The notes below the pieces were generated by a model. That model was not told where the DNA came from. It ran no database searches and was given only the letters and a program-made list of their open reading frames with translations. Shown piece after piece: positions 28,791 through 42,092 of a stretch of DNA of 64,000 nt. The position numbers were made by a program, and so were the translations under genes. The stretch spans positions 176,548,010-176,612,009 of the forward strand of contig OZ023264.1 of the NCBI GenBank assembly GCA_964006375.1. Direction: 5' to 3'. Each line of letters starts with the position of its first letter. Within the stretch, counting starts at the first letter, position 1. The DNA comes from Tillus elongatus (taxonomy: Eukaryota; Arthropoda; Insecta; Coleoptera; Cleridae).

Positions 28791-29868
28791 GATAACAATA
28801 GTTTTTATTTTCGTTATTCTGCAGATGATGTTTCCAATTTGTTTTCAATATATGGTGAATAGTTGAGAGAACAGTTCGAACATTTAACAACAGAGTCCCT
28901 CATTTGGCTCCAATGAATAGAACAAAATTCAGCAGAATTATAAGCAAGTGATCAAGTCATGGAATAATACAGACACGACACGTTGTTAAACGTTACAAAA
29001 TTGAAGACAATGAAATGAATGAAATTATACTTCTTGCATATTTTCAAGCATATCCACAAAGTTCGTCAAGAAGTGGGTCTCAAGATTTGGGTCTATCTCT
29101 CTGGGCAATACACAAAATATTGAGAAAACACAATATGCATAATTTCTCATTTCAGCTCATACAAGAACTCCACCCCAGTGACTATCAACAAAGGATAAAC
29201 TTCTGTGAAGGATTATTAATAATGATTCAAGAAGATCCTTCATTTTTTTTAAAAATAAATATGGACAGACGAGTCTAGGTTTGATAGAGAGGGTATTGTC
29301 AATCGCAAGAACGAGCATTATTAGGCTAGAGAGAACCCGCAACGGGACATCGAAATTTCCAAAACAAATTCAGTTTCAATGTTTTCTCCTTAATTTGTGA
29401 CAATGTTGTGTGTTATTACGTATCATTTATGACGGAAACTTAAATTCTCAGAGGTATTTGTTGGAGATTCTTAGAAACATAGTAACAGATTTTATTGAAA
29501 ATCTGCCAGTCAATACATTATTTAGTTGCTGGTATCAACTAGATGGGGCTCCCTCACATTGCTCGAGTGAAGTATATCAGGAACTAAATAGGATGTTTGA
29601 AGACCGATGGATAGGCCGCAACGGTCCCTGCAGATGGTCGCCAAGATCACCAGATCTAACATCGTGTGATTTTTATCTCTGGGACAGGATAAAGAGTAGA
29701 GTCTATAATACTTCAGTGAGTACACGCGATGAACTTATTCAGCGGATCGTCGAGGCCTTTCAAGGAGTAGATCCACACGAAATAAGCAAAGCAACTTCAC
29801 ACGAAGTAAATTCGAGAATTTTGAAATGTCTCGACAGGAACGGGAGACACATTGAAAATTTCCTATAA
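28791..29868 (+). pseudogene. DD41D transposase pseudogene (third family)
   Basis: It starts MDNNSFYFRYSADDV. Frameshifts and stops intervene. Visible blocks are LGLSLWAIHKILRKHNMH (helix-turn-helix end), YDGNLNSQRYLLEILRN, WYQLDGAPSHCSSEVY (second catalytic Asp) and WSPRSPDLTSCDFYLWDRIK (third Asp, 41 residues later). The first-Asp region is lost in a frame break around 29280-29400. The sequence differs strongly from the transposases at 20369, 42903 and 59886, so it is a separate lineage of the group. It is inactive. Confidence 0.85.
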
Positions 29869-31620
29869 ACTTCTACCTACCTATGATTTATTTTTAAGTT
29901 TGCTATTTATTATTTTTGTTAAAAGTTTATAAAATTAATGTTCTTGTTGTTTGTTTGTTTTACCAATGCCTATTTATTTTACAACCACAGCAAAATTTGT
30001 TGAATTTAATGCATAAGACAAAGCCAGATTTAAAAAAAAGTGAGGATTTTAGATAATTGAAGATTTTAGATAACTGAGATAGGTTTAACATAATGTAACA
30101 GAAAAATCTATATCTCAAAACTTTGACAACAAGCAGCTACAATGAAAGTCTGGTTCCAAGATATAAGAAGTGACGCATCCCTACCGAACCGAGCTATAAA
30201 AGGCATTCCATAGGTGGAGACATTTATTTTTATAGGGATTAATATTCTCTATTAATTTTTAAAAGATAATTCGTTTAACACTACTACTACTGTCTAATCG
30301 AAAGTCCAATATATATTCACATACTCCACTTATAACTACTATCAATTAAAATAGAACGCTATACGGTACAGCCGTTTTAATCCGAACACGCGAAAATACT
30401 AGACCTCCCGTTCATTCATAGAGCAGTTCAAATTCTGAGAATGTTGACATCATTCACAACCGAACCTAGCAGTTTCATGGAACTACAACACAACCCCAGA
30501 TAGAGGTTTTATAAAATAATAAAGCGGATAGATGTCGACTTTAGCTAAACTGCAGCCCCATTCAAGTGTTTAAAGAGTTTAAAGTGTTTCAATTGAAATG
30601 GCTAAGTTTTCTAAACAGAAGAGCAAGGATATATGCGCCTATGTGATGGGAATTAAAATGGATTCTATAAGTTACGTACATGTTAAGGCCAGATTTCTTC
30701 GTCACCGCTTCATAACCATTGTTCGTAATTTACTGTTCCAGCTCGGTATACACACTTTTACCTTGTTGAGAGTTAAATAGTCCATATCATTATTTCTACT
30801 ATGCGCAAACTTCTTCTGCCGATATGTAGCGGCAAACTTATTGCAATTACATACAACGATGTTTCAGAATTGTGAGCGAGTTTAGACACAAGTCACATCG
30901 TTTATTTTATAACCCGATTATAGGAAGTGTCAGTTGAATTTCACCCTGTTTTTAACATTTTCAGTCATAGGCAACTACGTATGACCAGATATCTGATGTC
31001 TGCACAAAAATATACCAGAAAAATCGACATATCTCAGAAATGGTAAGAGATAGGTATAGGGAAGTGTTAACATTTTTCAAAGAGATTTAAGTGAGCAATA
31101 AGATAAAGTAAAAAATATAGGGTGTTCTATTTAAAATTATCAAGTTATGAATAAAAGAAGTTGTTCAAGTTGGACGCTTAGTATAGAACGCTATGTATAA
31201 GTTGTTAAATATATTATCCACCGCATCCTTAGAACTAAGCTTTTTTAGCTCACTCACTAAGGTAGAATCTCCGATCTTGTCTAATAGCGGAGATATGTCT
31301 TATCAAACATGGTAGTGACATTTTAAAAATTTTCGAAAAAATCGAAATAACTTGAAAACGTCACATTTTTGACATATGGTGCCTTTATAAAATTTATTCT
31401 GAAATTCGATGCGGAATCTAAAACTGCAATAATATATAGGGTGTTCCATTTAAAATAACGATAGTACATGGTACTTCCGGTATAACCGGAAGTACCATGT
31501 ACTTCAAAGTAGTTTACTTTGCTTCCCCATAGCCGCTTATGGCCAAACCCAAATTGTCTCTTTCGAATTCGGACTAGAAGATCATAAACTTCTAATGAAC
31601 GCGACTCACCAAACACCATG

Positions 31621-31732
31621 TATAGGTTATACCGGTAACCAAATTGATGCCTGTTTGCATTAAAAACATATTTGCTATTAAAAACATTTTTATGAAAATT
31701 CACTTTCATAAAGCACTTGCTGCGTCCAGGAC
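31621..31732 (+). mobile_element. HINE-like element H8, right part with 3' hairpin end
   Basis: It resumes exactly where the left part stops and runs through GAAAATTCACTTTCATAAAG to the hairpin end CACTTGCTGCGTCCAGGAC. The terminus lies about 100 bp upstream of the aminotransferase start codon. Confidence 0.72.
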
Positions 31733-31830
31733 TTTTTTTGTTTGTCAGTTTGTCAAATTATGCGACATTTAGTGTCACTTTGGTTTTGAAATGGTTTAGC
31801 AATGTTTATAAATTTTAAGTTATTACAGTC
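31733..31830 (+). promoter_or_regulatory. Sequence between HINE H8 and the aminotransferase ATG; possible splice acceptor
   Basis: These 98 bp hold no clear TATA box. AAGTTATTACAG directly before TC-ATG would serve as a 3' splice site, so the coding exon may be preceded by a 5' UTR intron; alternatively this is the remaining 5' UTR of a retrocopy. Confidence 0.3.
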
Positions 31831-33096
31831 ATGGTAAAATTATTAAATAAGTCAAAGTTATTCACTCAGTATGCACCTTCACGTAGAAATAAGTCGATAT
31901 GGGCTAACGTACCATTGGCTCCTCCTGATCCAATCTTTGGTTTAAGTGAAGCATTCGTCAAAGATGCAAATCCAAAGAAAGTCAACTTGGGCGTGGGCGC
32001 TTACAGAGACGACAATGGAAAACCATTTATTTTGCCGGCGGTCCAAGCAGCTGAAAAACTCATAGTCAGTAAGAAAATGAATAAGGAATATTTACCCATA
32101 ACTGGTGATCCTATATTCGTCAAAGCAGCGACTACATTGGCATTTGGTAAAAGTAAAAGCTTCGAATCTGGCAAAAACGTATCTATGCAAACAATTTCAG
32201 GATCAGGAGCTTTGTTTATTCTTGCTAAATTTATTGAGTCACAGTCTACCGCCAAAAAGGTTATTTATGTGCCAAATCCCACCTGGGGCAACCACAAAAA
32301 TATTTTCAGCTTAGCTGGCATACGTAAAGTGAAACACTACACATATTATGACCCTAAGACAAAATCGCTTAATTTTAAAGGTTGTTTAGATGACATCAAC
32401 AAAATCCCTAAAGGGTCTGTTATATTGCTTCATGCATGTGCTCACAATCCCACCGGTGTTGACCCTAATAAAGAACAGTGGAAAGAAATATCAGCTGTGA
32501 TCAAGAAAAAGAAGCTGGTACCTTTCTTTGACATGGCGTATCAAGGTTTCGCCACAGGCAGCCTGGAAAATGACGCGTTTGCTCCTCGGCTCTTTTTAGA
32601 AGATGGTCACGACCTTTGTTTGGCTCAGAGCTTTTCCAAAAATATGGGTTTGTACGGCGAACGGGTAGGAACTTGCACCATATTTGTCTCAAATACGGAG
32701 CAAAGAAAGAAAGTACTTTCACAAATTAAGACCCTAAGTAGAGGTGTGGTATCGAATTGTCCTCTTCATGGGGCACGTATCGCGGGTACTATATTAACGC
32801 AACCTCATTTGCGAGAAACTTGGGTAAGTGACGTCAAGAAGATGGCTGACCGCGTGATCAGTATGCGAGACATGTTGAGGAAATCCATTGAGAAGGCAGG
32901 TTCAAAGAAAAGTTGGAAACACATAACAAATCAGATCGGTATGTTTTGTTATACCGGTCTGACGCCAAAACAAGTAAAGAAGGTAACAAGCGAATTCAGT
33001 ATTTATCTAACGAAAGATGGACGTATATCGGTTGTCGCTTTAACCACTAAAAATGTGGGATATGTGGCACAAGCCATACATAGTGTTACGAAATGA
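31831..33096 (+). CDS. Got2: Aspartate aminotransferase, mitochondrial type, single uninterrupted exon
   Basis: This is a complete 421-residue frame, the usual length for mitochondrial aspartate aminotransferase, a fold-type I PLP enzyme that exchanges amino groups between aspartate/2-oxoglutarate and oxaloacetate/glutamate. Residues 1-22 are basic without acidic residues, as in mitochondrial presequences. Catalytic features are kept: Tyr87 in KEYLPI, Trp152 in PTWGNH, Asn206 in CAHNPTG, Asp234 and Tyr237 in FFDMAYQGFA, the PLP lysine Lys270 in SFSKNMGLYGERVG with Arg278, and Arg398 in KDGRIS. An oddity is LSRGVVSNCPLHGARI, where family members read RPMYSNPP. The lack of introns suggests a retrogene; codons are undamaged, implying selection or recent origin. 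The symbol refers to the family. Confidence 0.9.
   Translation: MVKLLNKSKLFTQYAPSRRNKSIWANVPLAPPDPIFGLSEAFVKDANPKKVNLGVGAYRDDNGKPFILPAVQAAEKLIVSKKMNKEYLPITGDPIFVKAATTLAFGKSKSFESGKNVSMQTISGSGALFILAKFIESQSTAKKVIYVPNPTWGNHKNIFSLAGIRKVKHYTYYDPKTKSLNFKGCLDDINKIPKGSVILLHACAHNPTGVDPNKEQWKEISAVIKKKKLVPFFDMAYQGFATGSLENDAFAPRLFLEDGHDLCLAQSFSKNMGLYGERVGTCTIFVSNTEQRKKVLSQIKTLSRGVVSNCPLHGARIAGTILTQPHLRETWVSDVKKMADRVISMRDMLRKSIEKAGSKKSWKHITNQIGMFCYTGLTPKQVKKVTSEFSIYLTKDGRISVVALTTKNVGYVAQAIHSVTK

Positions 33097-34079
<983 letters not shown>

Positions 34080-34146
<67 letters not shown>
34080..34146. repeat. (TA)n microsatellite at the 3' end of the jockey-clade LINE
   Basis: A pure TA tract touching the element's 3' terminus (ATTATTTAT on the element strand). 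Confidence 0.95.
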
Positions 34147-34149
<3 letters not shown>

Positions 34150-36000
34150 AATAATGCAAAGCGTTTGGGGAGAAGCCCACCAGTGTCGACACTCCCTCTC
34201 GGACAACACTGAATTGTTAATTTAGTAGGTCTCTTGGCCAGGTTCTTCTTAAGCGTCTCTCGTAGAAAGGGTCTTCAGAGAGTTGTTCTATGAGGGGATT
34301 CTCGTGGACAGGCAACTTTGCGTGATAATTTTGGGCGTATCTTCGAATCTCTTCATGAACGAAAGGGATCTTGATATAAGGTAAGGTTGGAAACGTACCA
34401 TAGAGCATTTACTATTGAGCGAATTATTTTGGATTGTCCTCTTTGTATAATTCGGATATTTGTTGGTTTATCGCCTCCCCAAAACTGTATTCCGTGGGTC
34501 CAGATTGGTTTTAAAAAGGCCTTGTAGATCAATAGCTTGTTATTGATGGTGAGCTTTGATTTTCTTCCTAGGAGCCAGTGCATCTGACGAAACTTAAAAT
34601 TTATTTGTGCTTTTTTTGACTGTATATGCCTTTTCCACGTTAAACGTGGATCAAGATGTATACCTAGATATTTTGCTTTAGTGTTTACAGGTATGTGGTT
34701 ATTAAATAGAGTTACTCTTGGGCAGATCGTATTTTTATTAGTAAATGTTACTTGAACTGATTTGCTTTCATTTACACTGAAACGCCATTTCTTAAACCAT
34801 TTACTGATCTCGTCCAAGTGTTGTAAGTTTTGTGAAGCTATCTCACCTTTTCAATGCGATGATGGTATTGCAATATCATCAGCAAAAGTAGCAAGTGTTG
34901 TGTTACCTGACTCTGGTATATCTGATATGCTGATTAAGTATAGCAGTGGTCCCAGCACGCTCCCTTGTGGTACGCCAGATTCTATGGGATATAGACTTGA
35001 TATCGCATCATCGTGTTTCACAGAAAAGTAACGATCTGGCAAGTCTGATTTTAGTAACAAATAATATGGCTGTGGTAGAAGATCCTTGATCTTGTATAAG
35101 AGTCCAGTGTGCCATACTTTATCAAATGCTTGAGAGGAATCTAAAAACACTGCACTACAAAATTCGTTGTTTTCAAGACTAGTTGATAGTCTGTTGACTG
35201 TACGGTGAATTTGCTGGAGTGTGGAGTGATGTTCTGTAAAGCCTAATTGGTGTCTTGGTATTATATTATGCAGGTTAACATATTTCCTTAACCTCTTCAG
35301 CAATCGCTTTTCAGCTATTTTGCCTAGTATGGATAGCAAGCTTATAGGTGGATAAGATGCAACCTCATGTTCAGGTTTGCCTTGCTTAGCTAGCGTATTT
35401 CCATAAGGCTGGGAAGAAGGATAGGTTCATCATACGATTGTAGATTGTGGTCAGCAAAGAAATTGCTTTTCCAGGAAGATTTTAAAGAAGTTTTTCTGTA
35501 ATAAGGTCGTAACCCGGAGCTTTTTCGTCCTTCAGTTTCTTGATTTTGGCTTTTATTTCTCTCTTCGTAAATAGCTTAACTGTAAGTGGCATTTGACACG
35601 GCACGTCTATGAATGATTCTATTTCTCTGTAACATATTGTTGGATCGTTTTCATTTGGTTTGAAAACTTCAGTCAGGTGATCTGCGAAAGCGTTCGCTTT
35701 ATCCTGACTTGAGCACGCCCATTCTCCGTTTGACTTTTTTATGGGAGACACTCTCACTAGAGGCCTTTTGAAGTTCTTTGTAGCTTTCCAGATGACATGA
35801 TCATCGCTATTGTTGATATCTTGAATATATTGAATCAAATTTGAGTTTGTAAGTTTTTGAAGGGTCTTGTGAGGTTTTTGGGGCTAATCGGTTGTAATAT
35901 AATTTGTCAGTAGGATTACGTGTCTGTTGCCATCTTCCTCTAGCTTGACGTTTTTCTGCAATCTGTTGTCGCACGTACAGGGGTATCTGGTTCACTTATT
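34147..36000 (-). pseudogene. Jockey-clade non-LTR retrotransposon, 5'-truncated ORF2
   Basis: Minus-strand frames in order give APGYDLITEKLL, SILGKIAEKRLLKRL, QLGFTEHHSTLQQIHR, SAVFLDSSQAFDKVWHTGLL, SGVPQGSVLGPLLY and the catalytic TFADDIAI. Then come KAKYLGIHLDPRLTWKRHI, YKAFLKPIWTHGIQFWG, and the C-terminal LRRTWPRDLLN at 34217. This block series is that of jockey-clade ORF2. At least four frame breaks separate the pieces. The region upstream of the polymerase at 35807-35995 is the linker after the missing endonuclease. The 3' UTR is about 70 bp. It is dead, and distinct from LINE family 1. Confidence 0.9.
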
Positions 36001-36092
36001 GTCAGTTTAACAGGAACTATTTGAAGAAAAAACAAAGCTACATACATAAACTAAGCGAACAATTAACTAACAATTAAAAAATAAAAGATATA
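36001..36092. other. Short spacer between jockey remnant and piggyBac
   Basis: AT-rich; nothing recognised. Confidence 0.4.
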
Positions 36093-36574
36093 TTAACCCT
36101 TCAATAGCTAGCGTGTCCATATGGCAACGTTGGCAAGGTTTGTCGAAAACAGCGCCAACCTCTGTCATTGTTAGTTGAGGTTATGTCTGAAAGTGTCAAG
36201 ACGTTTAAGAAGGGTTGTTTATCCGAGTTTTAGCTTGGTTTTTAACAAAAACATAGGTTCTGTGCAATTGTGATCCCAATCTGACCCAGTTCGGAAATGT
36301 CACAAATATTGGACTTCATACTACAGTAACATAAAAATTTCGCTATGGGTAATTTATAAGTAAAACTTATTGAACTGATTAGTAAAATGGTTGAATTGCA
36401 TATAGTATTAGTCACTATAATAAAACGGCATAAAATACGTAATTTGTAAGGTCAGTTATCTTGATGTTTCCATGTGGTAACGCTAGCCAGTTCAGTGAGC
36501 AAAAATGTGATGCACGAGGCATGTACCTTTTATATCTACTTTGCTTTGCAGGCGGTGGTTTACGCTTGAAGGGG

Positions 36575-38310
36575 CGTTGCAAATGATTTATGAGGACGAT
36601 GCATCGAACTTCCTGCGAGTAACGTCCTAACAGACGAAGGCTCTGGGGACGAAGATGAGGCTGGTCTTGTCGATAATCTAAATCGGCAACAGTTAGTAGT
36701 TCCGGCTGAAGTAAGACTGAGAGATAATGTCGTATTTGGTGAACCTGATAATTTCGTTCAAGATGCTACTACTTCCCAACAAAGTGCACAGTCAAAATTA
36801 CCACAACGACCAGGTTTGGAGAAGATTTCATGGATTGAGGGAGATCTCATACCTAATGTTTGTAGATAATTTCCGAAATGTGATTTTTCATAATATGAAA
36901 ATATGACAAATGTAGAACTTTTTGAGACATTTATTGATGATAAAATTATTGATCTTTTGGTTACTGAATCTACAAATTATACACTGTTTATAGATCAGCC
37001 GGATCCGAAAAGTTCACCTGAAGAAATGAAATGTGCTACTGCTATTATGATTTTGAGTGGATATCATAAATTACCAGGCAGAGATTTTTACTGGGACACG
37101 GGTAAATATAAGAATGTACCTGCTGTAACTGAAGCAATGAAAAGACATCACTTCAGACAAATTTTGAGATTCTTGCACTGCGCAGGTAACACTAAACCCA
37201 ACCAATTAGACAAAATGTGGAAGCTTCGACCTTTGATGGAGGAAAGATGTATAAAAAACTGCGTTCCGAAAGATCATTTAGGCTACGATGAGTCAATGAT
37301 ACAATATTTTGGTAAACATACCGCAAAACAGTTTATCAGAGGAAAACCAATCCGTTTCGGATACAAAATGTGGTGTCTCAATTCGGCATGTGGTTACCTA
37401 GTAAACTTTGACGTATACCAAGTTAATAACCTAAGGGGAAAAATGATTATGAGTCTTCATTTGGCAAATGTGCTGCACCACTTCTAAATATGGTAGAAGA
37501 AATACCAGATCCAAACCTCCCATAGAAAATTTTTATTTTGACCTTCTTACAGGATTCAATTTATTATCTTTTTTAAAACAAGGTAATGACGGCACTGGCA
37601 CCATAAGAGATAATCGCATCCAAAGTCATGTACTCCAGATAAAAAAACTTATGCAAAGAACGTGAGAGGTGGTATAGAATCTAGTATGGATCGAGAAGAT
37701 GGTATCATTCTTTTAAAATGGAAGGACAATAATGTCATAACAGCAGCTTCAATCTGTCACGGTGTTGTGCCAACAGCTTTTGTAAAACAATATTCACAAA
37801 AGGAAAAAAATAGCTCTTGTACAACGGCCATCAATTATAGGAGAACACAATAAATTTATGGGGGGGTACAGACATTATGGATGAGCATATAAGAAGATAC
37901 AGAACTAGTTTCAGAAGAAAAAAGTGGCGGTGACCAATATTTACATGGCTTCTAGATGTAGCTATACTCAATGCCTAGATCATAAGAAGGCAATGTAAAA
38001 CAAAAGAGTGTATCAGCCAGTTAGAGTTCCGAAGGCAAATTGTTCAAAACTACTTGGGGCGGTACAAAGTATTGCCCAAGAGTACTGGAAAACCGTCAAC
38101 ATCAAAATCCAGTCTTACTCTATCCAGGGTATCCAATGACATTCGATACGATCGCATAGATCATTTACTAATTTCAACTCCAGGGAAGAAAAAGCGAAGA
38201 TGTGCAGGCGAAGGTTGTACATCCATTATACGTTACCATGTGTCAAAAATGTGATGTTGGTATGTGCCTAGAGTGCAACACCATTTTTCATACCAAATAT
38301 AATTACAACG
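36575..38310 (+). pseudogene. piggyBac transposase pseudogene
   Basis: The acidic N-terminal part (DEGSGDEDEAGLVD) precedes a 194-codon open frame at 36903-37487 with AIMILSGYHKLPGRDFYW, ILRFLHCAGNTKPN and the first catalytic-Asp block HLGYDESMIQYFGKHTAKQF, then RFGYKMWCLNS. After several frameshifts come GGIESSMDRED, NNVITAASICHGVVP and the C-terminal cysteine-rich domain (RRCAGEGCTSIIRYHVSK, CDVGMCLECNTIFHTKY). All regions of the family are therefore represented in order, but in at least five frames. Confidence 0.88.
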
Positions 38311-38314
38311 TGTT

Positions 38315-38664
38315 TTTTTTTAAATTTAACGTCGGCCTATTTCCGCAACTATGGCCAATCACCGACGCCAGGGAGCAGTTTCACCTCAATATCCTGGAAA
38401 TTTTGTCGAACCCTTGCCTTTCTGTAAGGAGGGTGGGGCTTTTTAACGTGCCCAACATCGTATGGACACGGGACCGACGGCTTTACGCCCCCTCCGAAGG
38501 GCGGAACGTGCAGACATTCAACTTGCTCAAATACAATGCCAGAACCTCGGTTGATATTAATGTTACAGTTTGTACTGAAAAAGTGAAAGGAGTACCCTGG
38601 GATCGTACCCAGTACCCTTCGGTTCAGAGGCACACGTTCTTACCTCTGAACCACCGAGGCTCTC
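38315..38664 (-). mobile_element. tRNA-derived SINE, full-length copy in piggyBac
   Basis: The minus strand runs from the tRNA-like head (CACCGAGG side at 38655; internal box-B-like GGTACGATCCCAG) to the GTTAAATTTAAAAAAAA tail at 38315. The 11-bp target duplication TACAACGTGTT lies at 38304-38314 and 38665-38675. It sits just after the last transposase codons, so it is younger than the piggyBac. Confidence 0.82.
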
Positions 38665-38874
38665 TACAACGTGTTATAATATCATTTATATCTAATTTTT
38701 TTTGTATACTTATTAAGCTAGCGTTGTCATATGGCAACATCATTTTTTTCAAAAACTGAATTTCGGTATGAATATTTTTCACTATGTTAATGTTAAATAC
38801 ACTCTTTACCACTAAGTTTTGCGTTTTATTTGATAAACTTTTACAAAAACGAATTATCGCCGTTTAAGGGTTAA

Positions 38875-39930
38875 AGGATGTTTTCGAAGTAGCTTCCATT
38901 TTCTTGTAAACAGTCTAATTATACGATTAAAATTACGACGTACCCTTGCAAACATGTTTATGTCGTTCTTTACTTCCTCAGGAGGCAAAAAAATTCTATG
39001 ACAAAGCATTTCCACACTGTCAATAGGGTTGGTCCAAACAATATTTTTTAGGTGACCCCATAAAAAGAAGTCCGTGGGTGTGAGGTTCGGTGATTGCGCA
39101 GGCCATTTGACGGGTGCATCATTCCCTCGATACGTTCATCTCTCAGGAAATGTTAAATTTAACCATTGCCTAACAGCTAATGAACTATGGGCAGGAGCTC
39201 CGTCGTGCGCGTACCACACGTTTTCACAGATAGCTAGTGGCACCTCTTCAATCAATATTTGGAGTTGCTCATTTAAAAATCTCACATATTCCACTGAGAC
39301 GAAGCGTCAGGAAATAATAAACGGACCAATAATTTAATCTCCGATAGTTCCTAACATTATGCTGAAATCTCGATTTGCAAACTTGGTGGGAGTTTTGATT
39401 GGACCATGAGTGAATATTGTAGTGGTTTACTAAACCATGCCTTTGAAATGATGCTTCATCGGCAAACAAAATATTGGATAAGTATTTACATGTTCTCTTG
39501 AAATATTCATATACCATTGACAAAAATCTAACGTGTTAGGTATATCTGCAGCAGTCAATTTTGCACGGGTTGTTGGTGGTGCGGGTATAAAAGATCATCA
39601 TGAGCAATCTTCCAAATTGTGGTATGAGAAATATTGTACTACGGCGACAATTTCCTTGTACTTTTCTCAGGATTGAGATCTAAATTGTCAAGGACAACTT
39701 CTTCGAGATCTACATTACGAATCAGACGTCTTCACGTCGAGGTTGAATTTGTCCGTTTTCTCTAAGTCTTCTTTCTATCGCCGCAAAAGTTCTTCTGCTA
39801 GGAACGCGACGATTGGGATATCAGGCATGATAAAGTCTTAAGGCAGCGGCACAATTCTTGTAACATTCAAGAAATATTTGCAACATATCAACATACTCGA
39901 ATTAGTGTATATTTACATTTTTATGGTTTC
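38875..39930 (-). pseudogene. Mariner-superfamily transposase pseudogene (HTH plus DDE, DD41D-like)
   Basis: Minus-strand reading gives an N-terminal helix-turn-helix region, ALRLYHAxYPNRRVPSRRTF and ERRLRENGQIQPRRED. It is followed by NILFADEASFQRHGLVN (first Asp), AHDGAPAHSSLAVRQWLN (second Asp), and WPAQSPNLTPTDFFLWGHLK (third Asp), with C-terminal VRRNFNRIIR-like sequence. Stops and frameshifts interrupt every part. The spacing of the last two Asp is about 43 residues in the damaged frame. No terminal repeats were identified, and the piggyBac's TTAA lies exactly at its 3' edge. Confidence 0.7.
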
Positions 39931-40012
39931 GCTATTTTTTATTGGATACAAATGAGTATGAGTAATAAAGATTCTGATAGACATACCTTCTGTTCCCTTC
40001 TGTGCCTTATTA

Positions 40013-41428
<1,416 letters not shown>

Positions 41429-41749
41429 TTAAATTTATAGTTTGTTCACAAAAATAAACAGTATGTTAATACAAAAAGTCTTGGATTTGTGCTGTATCAT
41501 TACATTATTTAAAAGGCTACATCCAAATTGATTTGACACTTCTACACCAAATTCAAAGTACTTCAAATTTTGACATACCAAATCATGGATACAATTTGCT
41601 TTACTAATTCTCGTTTCCTAATACCTCAACCATTGTCTTCAATTACCATTACACTCCACTACCCTATAACGCCTATTAAAGTACCATTCTTCTCAAACGG
41701 CCCATATTTTCGCCAAAATGTTTGATTTTATTACTTTTTGAGATATAGG

Positions 41750-41754
<5 letters not shown>
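41429..41754. other. No gene seen
   Basis: AT-rich sequence. The right part ends TTTGAGATATAGGTTA against a (TA)n tract, as other repeat ends do. Confidence 0.3.

Positions 41755-41838
<84 letters not shown>
41755..41838. repeat. (TA)n microsatellite, left of the small MITE
   Basis: A TA tract continuing on the other side of a 160-bp insertion at 42002. Confidence 0.94.
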
Positions 41839-41839
<1 letters not shown>

Positions 41840-41843
<4 letters not shown>

Positions 41844-41999
41844 TCAGGGTGATTCCGGTGGAATGGGAAGTATATCAGGCGTAGATTCAGCGGGTCAAAA
41901 GGGTCAAAATCAGAAAAATAACCACATAAGTTTTGGTTCGAATGTCAACCATTGTTGAAATAAATACCCCTGAAATACTTCCCATTCCCCCGGAATCAG

Positions 42000-42001
<2 letters not shown>
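41840..42001. mobile_element. Small TA-flanked inverted-repeat element (MITE)
   Basis: The ends CAGGGTGATTCCGGTGGAAT and the reverse complement of ATTCCCCCGGAATCAGCC form an imperfect 27-bp terminal inverted repeat that also includes GGGAAGTAT / ATACTTCCC. TA lies on both sides. About 160 bp, non-coding. It is consistent with a mariner-type MITE inserted in the middle of a (TA)n tract. Confidence 0.72.
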
Positions 42002-42072
<71 letters not shown>

Positions 42073-42092
42073 TTGTGTGTGCGTGTGTGTGT
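42002..42092. repeat. (TA)n followed by (TG)n
   Basis: About 68 bp of TA, a short CTT interruption, then about 18 bp of TG-rich sequence. Confidence 0.93.

Larger units (their letters stand above)
28030..31620 (+). mobile_element. DD41D mariner-type transposon with about 700-bp terminal inverted repeats
   Basis: The termini CATGGTGTTTGGCGAGTCGC and the reverse complement ending CACCAAACACCATG are flanked by TA on both sides, which is a TA target duplication within HINE H8. The inverted repeats run about 28030-28743 and 30922-31620 with a few percent differences and small indels. Each contains a perfect 15-bp-arm palindrome. The interior carries a transposase relic and about 1 kb of non-coding sequence (29869-30921) in which I see no gene. 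Confidence 0.88.
36093..38874 (+). mobile_element. piggyBac-like element 1, both ends with TTAA
   Basis: TTAA at 36093-36096 is followed by CCCTTCAATAGC. At the right, GCCGTTTAAGGG precedes TTAA at 38871-38874, giving the terminal inverted start CCCTT on each side and the TTAA target duplication that defines piggyBac. Near the two ends, GCTAGCGTGTCCATATGGC (36107) and GCTAGCGTTGTCATATGGC (38717) form a subterminal direct pair. The interior carries a transposase relic and a SINE inserted near its 3' end. Confidence 0.85.
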
